DNA from: Candidatus Niyogiibacteriota bacterium
GTDB taxonomy: Bacteria > Patescibacteriota > Minisyncoccia > 1-14-0-10-42-19
Assembly: GCA_016204155.1 (NCBI GenBank)
Contig: JACQLG010000053.1
Coordinates: 1 to 7,106 of the forward strand
DNA: 7,106 nucleotides
Direction of reading: 5' to 3'
The position numbers and the translations under genes are program-made. Below are positions 1-4,675 of this stretch, one piece after another. Below the pieces are notes generated by a model. The model was given only the letters and a program-made list of their open reading frames with translations, did no database searches and was not told the origin of the DNA. The first letter of the stretch is position 1. Each line of letters starts with the position of its first letter.

Positions 1-22
1 CTAACCACTGAGCTACACCGAC
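1..22 (-). tRNA. tRNA, 5' portion only (identity not determinable)
   Basis: Read on the minus strand, the 22 bases match the start of a tRNA. There is a 7-nt acceptor strand GTCGGTG, then T8 A9, D-stem GCTC, and a D-loop AGTGGTTAG carrying the conserved A14 and GG pair; C13 can pair with G22. The rest of the tRNA, including the anticodon, lies beyond the left edge, so the amino acid cannot be assigned. The 5' end sits 8 bases downstream of a perfect TATAAT, so the primary transcript would have almost no 5' leader to trim. Confidence 0.88.
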
Positions 23-30
23 TTTTATTT

Positions 31-59
31 ATTATAAACAAAAAAATCCTTTTTATCAA
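31..59 (-). promoter_or_regulatory. Sigma70-type promoter of the tRNA gene
   Basis: On the minus strand, TTGATA (54-59, 5/6 to the -35 consensus) is followed after 17 bases by TATAAT (31-36, exact -10 consensus). Transcription would begin around 22-24, at or within two bases of the mature tRNA 5' end. The -35 starts two bases after the T-tract of the upstream terminator, so termination of the DUF47 mRNA and tRNA initiation are packed together. Confidence 0.8.
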
Positions 60-82
60 GAAAAAACAGCCCCGAAAGGCTG
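59..82 (-). terminator. Rho-independent terminator after the DUF47 gene
   Basis: On the minus strand, ten bases past the DUF47 stop codon, AGCCT-TTCG-GGGCT folds into a stem with a UUCG tetraloop, and an outer C-G pair extends it. It is followed directly by TTTTTTCTT (58-66). This is a compact intrinsic terminator separating the DUF47 transcript from the tRNA promoter. Confidence 0.8.
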
Positions 83-92
83 AAATATGCGC

Positions 93-779
93 TTAGCTGC
101 TGACTTTTATTTGTATATTGCCTAATATATCAACAATATCTTCAAAACGATCGGTCGCCCTCTCTAAATGTTCAAAGACTTCTTTCCATGCGATCCAGGA
201 AGGTATGGAACTCGGATGCAGTTCTGCCTCTTTATAATAATGTTCCAATATAGTATCCCTTATTTTATCGGCATCACTTTCTTTCGCGTGAGCCTCGCGG
301 ATGAACAAAGCGAGTTCTTTCTTTTTTACAATAGTGTCGAGTTGAGCAAAAAGACTAGCCATCGTTTGAGTCATATCTCTGATAATCTCTGCGATCTCAT
401 AGAGTTCGTAGCGCGCGTCTTGCAAACGGTACAAATTGATGCGCTGAGACGCTTCCCAAATAAAATCAACAACATCATCCGCAGATCGCATAAGACCGAT
501 AATATCTTCCCGTTCGAATGTAAGAACCCATACTTGCGCAAGAACTTCGTACATTTCTTCACTAATCGCGTCGCATTCATGCTCGATATCATGAATGTCT
601 GCGGCATATTGCGGCGCATTTTCCAAATCGTGCACCAAATCGTAAAACATGCGCCCCTCCTTCGCCATGCATCTTCCCATCTTTGCAAAATTAGAAAAAA
701 GTTTTTTCTCCTTATCACTACGACCCAAAGGGCTCAAACGATCAATCACTTTTCGAAATAGCGATTCTTTTCCCTGCAT
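93..779 (-). CDS. DUF47 / PhoU-like phosphate-transport accessory protein
   Basis: A 228-residue soluble, all-helical, highly charged protein with the layout of the DUF47 family (PhoU-like, often called Pit accessory protein). Seen: acidic metal-ligand-type motifs E66-x3-D70 (IEHECD), DDVVD at 101-105, ESDAD at 167-171, and the family-typical C-terminal stretch around 200-219 (KEVFEHLERATDRFEDI). Length is normal for the family. The ATG at 777-779 is preceded by AAAGGAGG four bases away, so the start is secure. Family members usually sit beside a PiT-type phosphate permease and are thought to modulate it; no permease lies in this window, the upstream neighbour being a CorA channel. It has its own promoter and terminator, so it is probably a single-gene unit. 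The family call is firm; the transport partner is unknown. Confidence 0.88.
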   Translation of the reverse strand: MQGKESLFRKVIDRLSPLGRSDKEKKLFSNFAKMGRCMAKEGRMFYDLVHDLENAPQYAADIHDIEHECDAISEEMYEVLAQVWVLTFEREDIIGLMRSADDVVDFIWEASQRINLYRLQDARYELYEIAEIIRDMTQTMASLFAQLDTIVKKKELALFIREAHAKESDADKIRDTILEHYYKEAELHPSSIPSWIAWKEVFEHLERATDRFEDIVDILGNIQIKVSS

Positions 780-783
780 TGGT

Positions 784-790
784 CCTCCTT
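784..790 (-). promoter_or_regulatory. Strong Shine-Dalgarno of the DUF47 gene
   Basis: The minus-strand sequence AAGGAGG, ending four bases before the ATG (ACCA spacer), is an essentially full anti-SD match. It contrasts with corA, guaA and the first nucleotidyltransferase in this window, which have none. Confidence 0.85.
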
Positions 791-827
791 TGTGACTTTT
801 TTAAAAAACTCTACTATTACAACAAGT

Positions 828-856
828 ATTATACATGAGTTTTGGCAAAAAGCAAC
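828..856 (-). promoter_or_regulatory. Promoter of the DUF47 gene
   Basis: A perfect TATAAT (828-833, minus strand) lies about 50 bases before the start codon, predicting an mRNA leader of about 42 nt. The -35 is poor: TTGCTT at 850-855 with a 16-base spacer. A perfect TTGACA exists further upstream (864-869), but at 30 bases it is too far from this -10. The -10 is convincing; the -35 assignment is not. Confidence 0.55.
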
Positions 857-865
857 CTAAGGCTG
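847..865 (-). terminator. Weak candidate terminator after corA
   Basis: About 16 bases past the corA stop, minus-strand CAGCC-TTA-GGTTG can form a 5-bp stem (one G-U pair) with a 3-nt loop, followed by CTTTTTG. The stem and T-run are short and overlap the presumed -35 region of the DUF47 promoter, so partial readthrough into DUF47 is likely if it works at all. Confidence 0.35.
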
Positions 866-881
866 TCAATGGATCTTCTAT

Positions 882-1802
882 CTATAGCCACTGCTTTGAA
901 ATAAATACACCGAGCAAAAATGCGGTTACTATACCCATAATCCCGCTTACAATCCAGAATGCATGCGGGGAGTCCGCGAAGGGAAGCATCACGTTCATGC
1001 CGTATGCTCCCGTAATAATCATGGGAACGGTGAGAATAACTGTGAGAGCCGCCAATATCCGAAGTATCTTGTTTAACTTATTCGTCATAATAGTGGAATA
1101 GGCGCTTCGGATGTTTACAATCATCTTGATGTTTGAATCACAGAGGCGTATTAACTGATCATTGCTTAATATAACGTCCTCTATTAAATCCTGATCCTGT
1201 TCATACAGCTCAATCATGCGCCCTTTCAATATCTTATTCAAACTATCGCCCATAGGGACGAGCGCGGAGACAAAATCGTTAAGCACTCCCTCGAACGTTA
1301 CAAACTGCACAATGTCATTATTGCTTATCCTGTCCATGCTTATGCTGATACTCCGGATCCGCCTGTTCATAGAATTCAAAAATTGGGTGTACATTACATC
1401 GACTTCGGAAAATATCTGAATTGCCAATTTTGTTTTTTGCGTTGTTGAAAATCTCATTTTCCCAGCTTTGAACTTATCAAAGAACGGCAATGCATGCGGG
1501 GATACGGTAAGTAAAAAATCATTCCCGACCGCGACCAAAAGCGGAACAGTAACGACCCTGTCTTTTTCTTCATATGGCACGCGCGTAAAAATATAAATAA
1601 CGCCATCTTCTATCTCCGTACGGGGGACCTCATTCGGGTCGACGGCGTCTTGAAGATGGCCGCGTTCAAGCCTATATTTCTCCGCCAATGCATCAAATTC
1701 CTGCTCCGTCGGCTCCTCTACATATATCCATGAACCGACTTTAAAGTCGGGAATTTCCTTCATTTCCCTGTCTTTAAGAGTTTTTTGATATATCGTTATC
1801 AT
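882..1802 (-). CDS. corA: CorA-family Mg2+/Co2+ (divalent cation) transport protein
   Basis: An inner-membrane pentameric channel for Mg2+ and related divalent cations. Seen: a large N-terminal cytosolic domain with the family pattern 'GSWIYVEEPT', then 'DAVDPNEVPR'; a long helical region; and two C-terminal membrane helices. The first helix ends in the signature YGMN (the GMN selectivity motif), followed by a short loop (MLPFADSPHAF), the second helix and a short C-tail KQWL. The frame can be extended to a TTG at 1826, but I chose ATG 1800-1802 (protein MITIYQKTLK, 306 aa). The TTG and an intermediate ATG at 1815-1817 lie within or beside the promoter elements, and CorA homologues of this type begin like this. 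No SD is present and a -10-like TATAGT sits six bases upstream, suggesting a leaderless mRNA. The exact ion cannot be read from sequence. Confidence 0.9.
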   Translation of the reverse strand: MITIYQKTLKDREMKEIPDFKVGSWIYVEEPTEQEFDALAEKYRLERGHLQDAVDPNEVPRTEIEDGVIYIFTRVPYEEKDRVVTVPLLVAVGNDFLLTVSPHALPFFDKFKAGKMRFSTTQKTKLAIQIFSEVDVMYTQFLNSMNRRIRSISISMDRISNNDIVQFVTFEGVLNDFVSALVPMGDSLNKILKGRMIELYEQDQDLIEDVILSNDQLIRLCDSNIKMIVNIRSAYSTIMTNKLNKILRILAALTVILTVPMIITGAYGMNVMLPFADSPHAFWIVSGIMGIVTAFLLGVFISKQWL

Positions 1803-1808
1803 ACCATT

Positions 1809-1846
1809 ACTATACATACTATACAATAATCTTAAAAGCTTGTCTA
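1809..1846 (-). promoter_or_regulatory. corA promoter, overlapping -10 candidates; leaderless or near-leaderless
   Basis: On the minus strand, TAGACA (1841-1846, 5/6) is followed after exactly 17 bases by TATAGT (1818-1823, 5/6). That would start transcription near 1811, leaving about nine bases before the ATG at 1802. A second TATAGT (1809-1814) lies exactly six bases before that ATG, which would place +1 on the A of the start codon. The first pair has the better -35; the second matches the geometry seen at guaA and at the nucleotidyltransferase gene. Confidence 0.6.
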
Positions 1847-1901
1847 AAAAAAAATGAGCTTATTTCGTAACGAATGCCAAATTAATTTTTATCATTCCCA
1901 T

Positions 1902-2002
1902 ACGATCGTGAGTAAAATGAAAAAACTAAAAAAATTCCCCGCGCCTTTGGAAATTAGAAAAGCGTGGGGCTGTCTTTTTTTGGTTTACTCAAACTCGATC
2001 GT
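1902..2002. repeat. 101-bp imperfect inverted repeat centred on the terminator
   Basis: Outside the GC-rich terminator stem the flanks also match in inverted order: ACGATCG (1902-1908) with CGATCGT (1996-2002), GAGTAAA (1910-1916) with TTTACTC (1984-1990), and an A-rich run facing a T-rich run. With small internal loops the whole segment could fold into one long hairpin or cruciform. Confidence 0.55.
1928..1981. terminator. Bidirectional intrinsic terminator below the unknown gene
   Basis: The stem CCCCGCGC (1937-1944) pairs with GCGTGGGG (1962-1969): eight pairs including one G-U, with a 17-base loop. It has a T-tract on both sides: TTTTTTTAG on the minus strand (1926-1934) and TCTTTTTTT on the plus strand (1973-1981). 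It lies about 50 bases past the stop of the minus-strand unknown gene, which it should terminate. No plus-strand gene needs it. It forms the core of a longer imperfect inverted repeat (1902-2002). Confidence 0.8.
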
Positions 2003-2019
2003 CTACACTTAAAAGCTCC

Positions 2020-2835
2020 TCATTCCATTGTTAGCCTTGGCCCACGATCGAGAGATTCTCTTTTTTGCACGGGAGATTCTTTTTTTTGGATAATAACTTT
2101 TATCGCATTTCTTATCTCCTCGATTTTTTCTTTTGAAAATTTTGTCACGTCAATATCAATGTCTTCAAAAATTGCATCCAATATGATTTCTCTTTCTACT
2201 ATAATGGAACCTGCTTTACGTAAAATAGCCCCTGAAAGCAAAATTTGCATTTTTTCAGATGTAGTAGGATAATTTCTAAAGAAACGCAGTTCTTCCCATG
2301 AGAAATTTTCCTCAAGATGTTTTTGTAAAAGTGGCCTCATTTTATCCTCTTCCGCCTTAGATACATAACCATGCATTGGACTAAACATCGTATTGATAAA
2401 TTCGAACGCTCTTCTATTAACGGGATTCTCGGGTTTCCAAAAAGATAAAATCGATTGAAATATTTTTACTTTTGTATTAATAAACGCTGGGGGTTTTTGG
2501 AGAATTTCATCCTCCTTTTTTATTTTCAAATCTGAAAGTTTAGCATGAAGTCTTCCAAAATAACATACGAAATTCTTATCAATTGCAGCAAACTCGGTTT
2601 CCTTTGCCCTATTCAATTCAAAATATGCGCGCCGTAAAAGCTCCAACAACTCAAGAGCATTTTCATCATTATACGCTTCTACACTCTCAAGAAAACGTTT
2701 TTCTAAAAAATCAAAACGTTCCTTCGGTTTCATAGAAACCAGCAACTCATTTAACCCTTTATCTGTCCAAGAATTTCCGGAAACGTATACCGCTCCTTTT
2801 TCTCCTGGTTCTGCTGACTTCGAAATTTCAACCAT
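2020..2835 (-). CDS. Hypothetical protein, 271 aa, unrecognised family
   Basis: I do not recognise this protein. It is soluble-looking, with no signal peptide or membrane segment, highly charged and predicted mostly helical. Visible segments: a Gly/Ser-containing N-terminus (residues 1-25); helical stretches rich in Glu/Lys/Leu at about 35-80 (MKPKERFDFLEKRFLESVEAY onward); a middle part with KPPAFINTKVKIFQSILSFW near 114-133; SPMHGYVSK near 152-160; FSWEELRFFRNYPTTSEK near 178-195; an acidic patch EDIDIDV near 224-230; and a basic, probably disordered tail (KKESPVQKRESLDRGPR). There is a single Cys. The frame runs upstream to a TTG at 2934, but ATG 2833-2835 carries AAGGAGG eight bases upstream and is clearly the start. 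It is a single-gene unit with a terminator downstream and an unusual structured leader upstream. No catalytic motif is evident. Confidence 0.8.
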   Translation of the reverse strand: MVEISKSAEPGEKGAVYVSGNSWTDKGLNELLVSMKPKERFDFLEKRFLESVEAYNDENALELLELLRRAYFELNRAKETEFAAIDKNFVCYFGRLHAKLSDLKIKKEDEILQKPPAFINTKVKIFQSILSFWKPENPVNRRAFEFINTMFSPMHGYVSKAEEDKMRPLLQKHLEENFSWEELRFFRNYPTTSEKMQILLSGAILRKAGSIIVEREIILDAIFEDIDIDVTKFSKEKIEEIRNAIKVIIQKKESPVQKRESLDRGPRLTME

Positions 2836-2843
2836 AATACTTA

Positions 2844-2850
2844 CCTCCTT
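2844..2850 (-). promoter_or_regulatory. Strong Shine-Dalgarno that fixes the start of the unknown gene
   Basis: Minus-strand AAGGAGG ends eight bases before the ATG at 2835. Its first two A residues belong to the 3' strand of the adjacent UACG-capped hairpin (2848-2863), so that hairpin stacks against, or partly masks, the ribosome site. Confidence 0.85.
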
Positions 2851-2925
2851 GGCCGTAGCCAAATGTTTTATTTTTTCTCTCCGTAGAAAGAAAATCTTGG
2901 CTTTAGTCCGTAGACTTCGCCAAAA
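2848..2925 (-). promoter_or_regulatory. Structured mRNA leader: three tandem C(UACG)G hairpins
   Basis: Minus-strand reading, 5' to 3'. Hairpin 1 (2895-2925): outer stem TTTTGGC/GCCAAGA, a GA/AAA internal loop, inner stem AGTC/GACT, loop TACG. Hairpin 2 (2873-2894): TTTTCTTTC/GAGAGAAAA, nine pairs with one U-G, loop TACG. Hairpin 3 (2848-2863): TTTGGC/GCCAAG, six pairs with a terminal U-G, loop TACG. Hairpins 1 and 2 abut, and nine A/U-rich bases separate 2 from 3. The stems differ in sequence but each pairs, while loop and closing C-G are constant; cUACGg belongs to the extra-stable UNCG tetraloop class. None is followed by a U-tract, so these are not ordinary terminators. A regulatory or mRNA-stabilising role is inferred. 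Confidence 0.65.
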
Positions 2926-2960
2926 ATATATCAAAGAGCAAGGGCGATCGAGTTTCGTTT

Positions 2961-2989
2961 ATGGTATCACATATCTTAAAAAAATGCAA
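2961..2989 (-). promoter_or_regulatory. Candidate promoter of the unknown gene
   Basis: Minus-strand TTGCAT (2984-2989, 3/6), a 17-base spacer and TACCAT (2961-2966, 4/6) preceded by TG one base away (extended -10). Start near 2954 would give a leader of about 120 nt containing all three UACG hairpins. An alternative TATATT at about 2926-2931 would start inside hairpin 1. Both are weak. Confidence 0.3.
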
Positions 2990-2994
2990 GAAAA

Positions 2995-3026
2995 TTTATT
3001 GAACACCGAGTTTATTGAACACCGAG
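2995..3026. repeat. Perfect 16-bp tandem duplication
   Basis: The unit TTTATTGAACACCGAG occurs at 2995-3010 and again immediately at 3011-3026 with no mismatch, between guaA and the unknown gene. Its second copy is also the left arm of a perfect inverted repeat. Confidence 0.9.
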
Positions 3027-3036
3027 TGTTCAATAA
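3012..3036. repeat. Perfect 11-bp inverted repeat, 3-nt centre
   Basis: TTATTGAACAC (3012-3022) and GTGTTCAATAA (3026-3036) are exact reverse complements separated by CGA. It lies about 50 bases past the guaA stop on the minus strand. There is no clean T-tract after it, so it is at best a poor terminator; it could be an operator-like site or an mRNA 3'-end hairpin. The right arm can alternatively pair with the first copy of the duplication (2996-3006). Confidence 0.8.
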
Positions 3037-3059
3037 CAAATGACTAATAACAAATAACT
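3032..3059. repeat. 14-bp tandem duplication, one mismatch
   Basis: AATAACAAATGACT (3032-3045) is followed directly by AATAACAAATAACT (3046-3059), differing by one G/A change. Confidence 0.85.
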
Positions 3060-3067
3060 CAATAGCT

Positions 3068-3081
3068 CATTACACATTACA
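3068..3081. repeat. 7-bp tandem duplication
   Basis: CATTACA is repeated without a gap at 3068-3074 and 3075-3081, just beyond the guaA stop codon. It completes a run of three different short duplications in 90 bases. Confidence 0.75.
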
Positions 3082-3083
3082 TA

Positions 3084-4616
3084 TTATTCGTATTCTATAG
3101 TCGCTGGCGGTTTTTGCGTAATATCATAGAGTACCCTATTTACGCCTTTCACTTCCCGAACGATTCGATTTGAAATACGTTCAAGAAGCTCGTCTGGCAT
3201 CCGATGCCAATCTGCAGTCATCCCGTCAACCGATGTGACTGCTCGAAGCGCAATAATGTGCTCATATGTCCGCGCATCCCCCATCACGCCAACCGTTTTA
3301 AGCGGCAATAAAACCGCGAATGCTTGCCATATTTTTTGATACTCCCCCGATGCGCGCAACTCTTCTACATATATCGCATCAGCCTCACGCAACATCTCAA
3401 GGCGCGCGTTTGTAACCTCCCCAACAATGCGTATCGCAAGTCCGGGGCCCGGAAAAGGATGCCTCCATAGCAATTTCTTCGGCAAGCGCAATTCTTCTCC
3501 AAGCTTTCTTACTTCATCTTTATACAGATCACGGAGCGGTTCCAATATCTTAAACCCAAATCGCTCTGGCAATGCAAGATTATGATGGCTTTTTATTTTT
3601 TCTGCACTGCGCAATGCCTCCGCCGACTCAATCCTGTCAGGATAGATAGTCCCTTGCGCCAAAAACCGCACCGGAAATTGCTTGAAATCATAGGCGATCG
3701 TCCGTTCAAACACATGAATAAATGTATGGCCGATAATTTTCCTCTTTTCTTCCGGATCTTCAATGCCTGATAATCGTTCAAGAAATGTCTGTGACGCGTC
3801 AGCAATGCGGATATCATGAAATCCCTGCTTGTTTATCTCTCTTGCAACCTCTTCTTTTTCATTTTTGCGCAAAAGTCCCGTATCGACAAAAACGCCGTGC
3901 AACTGTTTTCCTATTGCCCGATGCAAAAGCGTTGCCGCAACCAGCGAATCAACGCCTCCCGAGATCGCCATAACCACATGCGAATCGCCTATTTCTTCTT
4001 TCAAAGAAGAAAGAAATTGTTCTTTGAGCTGCGGAATCTGCCAGTCTTTCTTCGCCTTGCAGACGGTAAAAAGAAAATTAGAAAAAATTTTGCTGCCTTT
4101 CTTGGTGTGAACGACCTCGGGATGGAACTGGACGCCGTATAATGACCGCGCATAGTGCGAAAATGCCGCATTGGCGCAAACACCGGTAGACGCGGTTTGT
4201 TCAAATCCCGAAGGAAGCATATGGACATGATCGCCGTGCGAAAACCATACCGGCTCGCGTTTCAATAAACCCCGGAAAAGATCGTTCTTTTGGTGTAGCG
4301 TGATTATCTCCCTGCCGTATTCGCGCGCATCACCTCTTCTGACCACGCCCCCGAGCATCCGCGCCATGACTTGCGCGCCGTAACAGATCCCCAGCACCGG
4401 AATCCCTAATTCAAAAACATCTTGTTGCGGACGAATATAATCAATGTCGCACACAGAGCGCGGTCCGCCCGAAAGAATGACTCCCGCCGGATTCCATTTC
4501 ATAATTTCTTGTCTCAAGGCATTAAAATGCAAAATCTCGGCGCGCACGCCGAGATCCCGTATTCTTCTTGCTATAAGATGGCTGAATTGCGAACCGAAGT
4601 CCAAAACTATAATCAT
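3084..4616 (-). CDS. guaA: GMP synthase (glutamine-hydrolysing)
   Basis: Cytosolic two-domain enzyme converting XMP + ATP + glutamine to GMP + AMP + PPi + glutamate, the last step of GMP formation. At 510 residues it is full length. Seen: class I glutamine amidotransferase domain (about 1-185) with nucleophile Cys78 in GICYGAQ and partners His165 and Glu167 in FHPEV; ATP-pyrophosphatase domain with P-loop SGGVDS (219-224); then AQGTIYPDRIES, HPFPGPGLAIRI and the C-terminal dimerisation/XMP-binding part ending KPPATIEYE. The usual lid motif HHNVGGLPE is shortened to HHNLALPE. The ATG at 4614-4616 has no SD and a -10-like TAAAAT exactly six bases upstream, so a leaderless mRNA is likely. It sits 59 bases after the CYTH gene and may also receive readthrough from it. 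No purine riboswitch is visible. Confidence 0.97.
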   Translation of the reverse strand: MIIVLDFGSQFSHLIARRIRDLGVRAEILHFNALRQEIMKWNPAGVILSGGPRSVCDIDYIRPQQDVFELGIPVLGICYGAQVMARMLGGVVRRGDAREYGREIITLHQKNDLFRGLLKREPVWFSHGDHVHMLPSGFEQTASTGVCANAAFSHYARSLYGVQFHPEVVHTKKGSKIFSNFLFTVCKAKKDWQIPQLKEQFLSSLKEEIGDSHVVMAISGGVDSLVAATLLHRAIGKQLHGVFVDTGLLRKNEKEEVAREINKQGFHDIRIADASQTFLERLSGIEDPEEKRKIIGHTFIHVFERTIAYDFKQFPVRFLAQGTIYPDRIESAEALRSAEKIKSHHNLALPERFGFKILEPLRDLYKDEVRKLGEELRLPKKLLWRHPFPGPGLAIRIVGEVTNARLEMLREADAIYVEELRASGEYQKIWQAFAVLLPLKTVGVMGDARTYEHIIALRAVTSVDGMTADWHRMPDELLERISNRIVREVKGVNRVLYDITQKPPATIEYE

Positions 4617-4622
4617 GATTTT

Positions 4623-4651
4623 ATTTTAACCCGTCCAACCTAAACAAGCAA
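4623..4651 (-). promoter_or_regulatory. Leaderless promoter of guaA
   Basis: Minus-strand TTGCTT (4646-4651), 17-base spacer, TAAAAT (4623-4628, 5/6), then AAAATC and the ATG. The usual start distance puts +1 on the A of the start codon. The 59-base gap has no anti-SD match, which agrees with leaderless translation. Confidence 0.6.
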
Positions 4652-4675
4652 GTAATTACTCCGGATATTCCATTA

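Noticed and set aside
168..761. Plus-strand open frame opposite DUF47 (197 codons)
   Set aside because: It is antisense to a gene with clear family motifs, has no RBS, and its translation is rich in Cys/Phe/His as expected of a shadow frame.
864..869. Perfect TTGACA as -35 for the DUF47 promoter
   Set aside because: It is 30 bases from the TATAAT, far beyond the 16-18 base range, and no other -10 lies at the right distance.
1803..1826. Longer corA starting at TTG 1826
   Set aside because: It would place the start codon within the -35/-10 region and add an unconserved MYSMYSNG stretch; ATG 1802 fits the family and the promoter geometry better.
1864..1874. TTCGT-A-ACGAA palindrome upstream of the corA promoter as an operator
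   Set aside because: Five-base arms are expected by chance in a window this size and nothing else marks the site.
1964..2272. Plus-strand open frame across the terminator and the end of the unknown gene
   Set aside because: It starts inside the terminator stem and is antisense to a supported gene; no recognisable protein.
2836..2934. N-terminal extension of the unknown protein from TTG 2934
   Set aside because: The extension is encoded by the hairpin leader, and the strong SD at 2844-2850 points to ATG 2835. The extra residues are hydrophobic/basic and look like translated non-coding sequence.
2995..3081. Repeats as a CRISPR array
   Set aside because: Only two copies of each unit, no spacers, units too short and directly abutting.
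4651..4660. AGTAATTACT palindrome between the CYTH gene and guaA as terminator or operator
   Set aside because: AT-rich, ten bases, no T-tract or loop; chance level.
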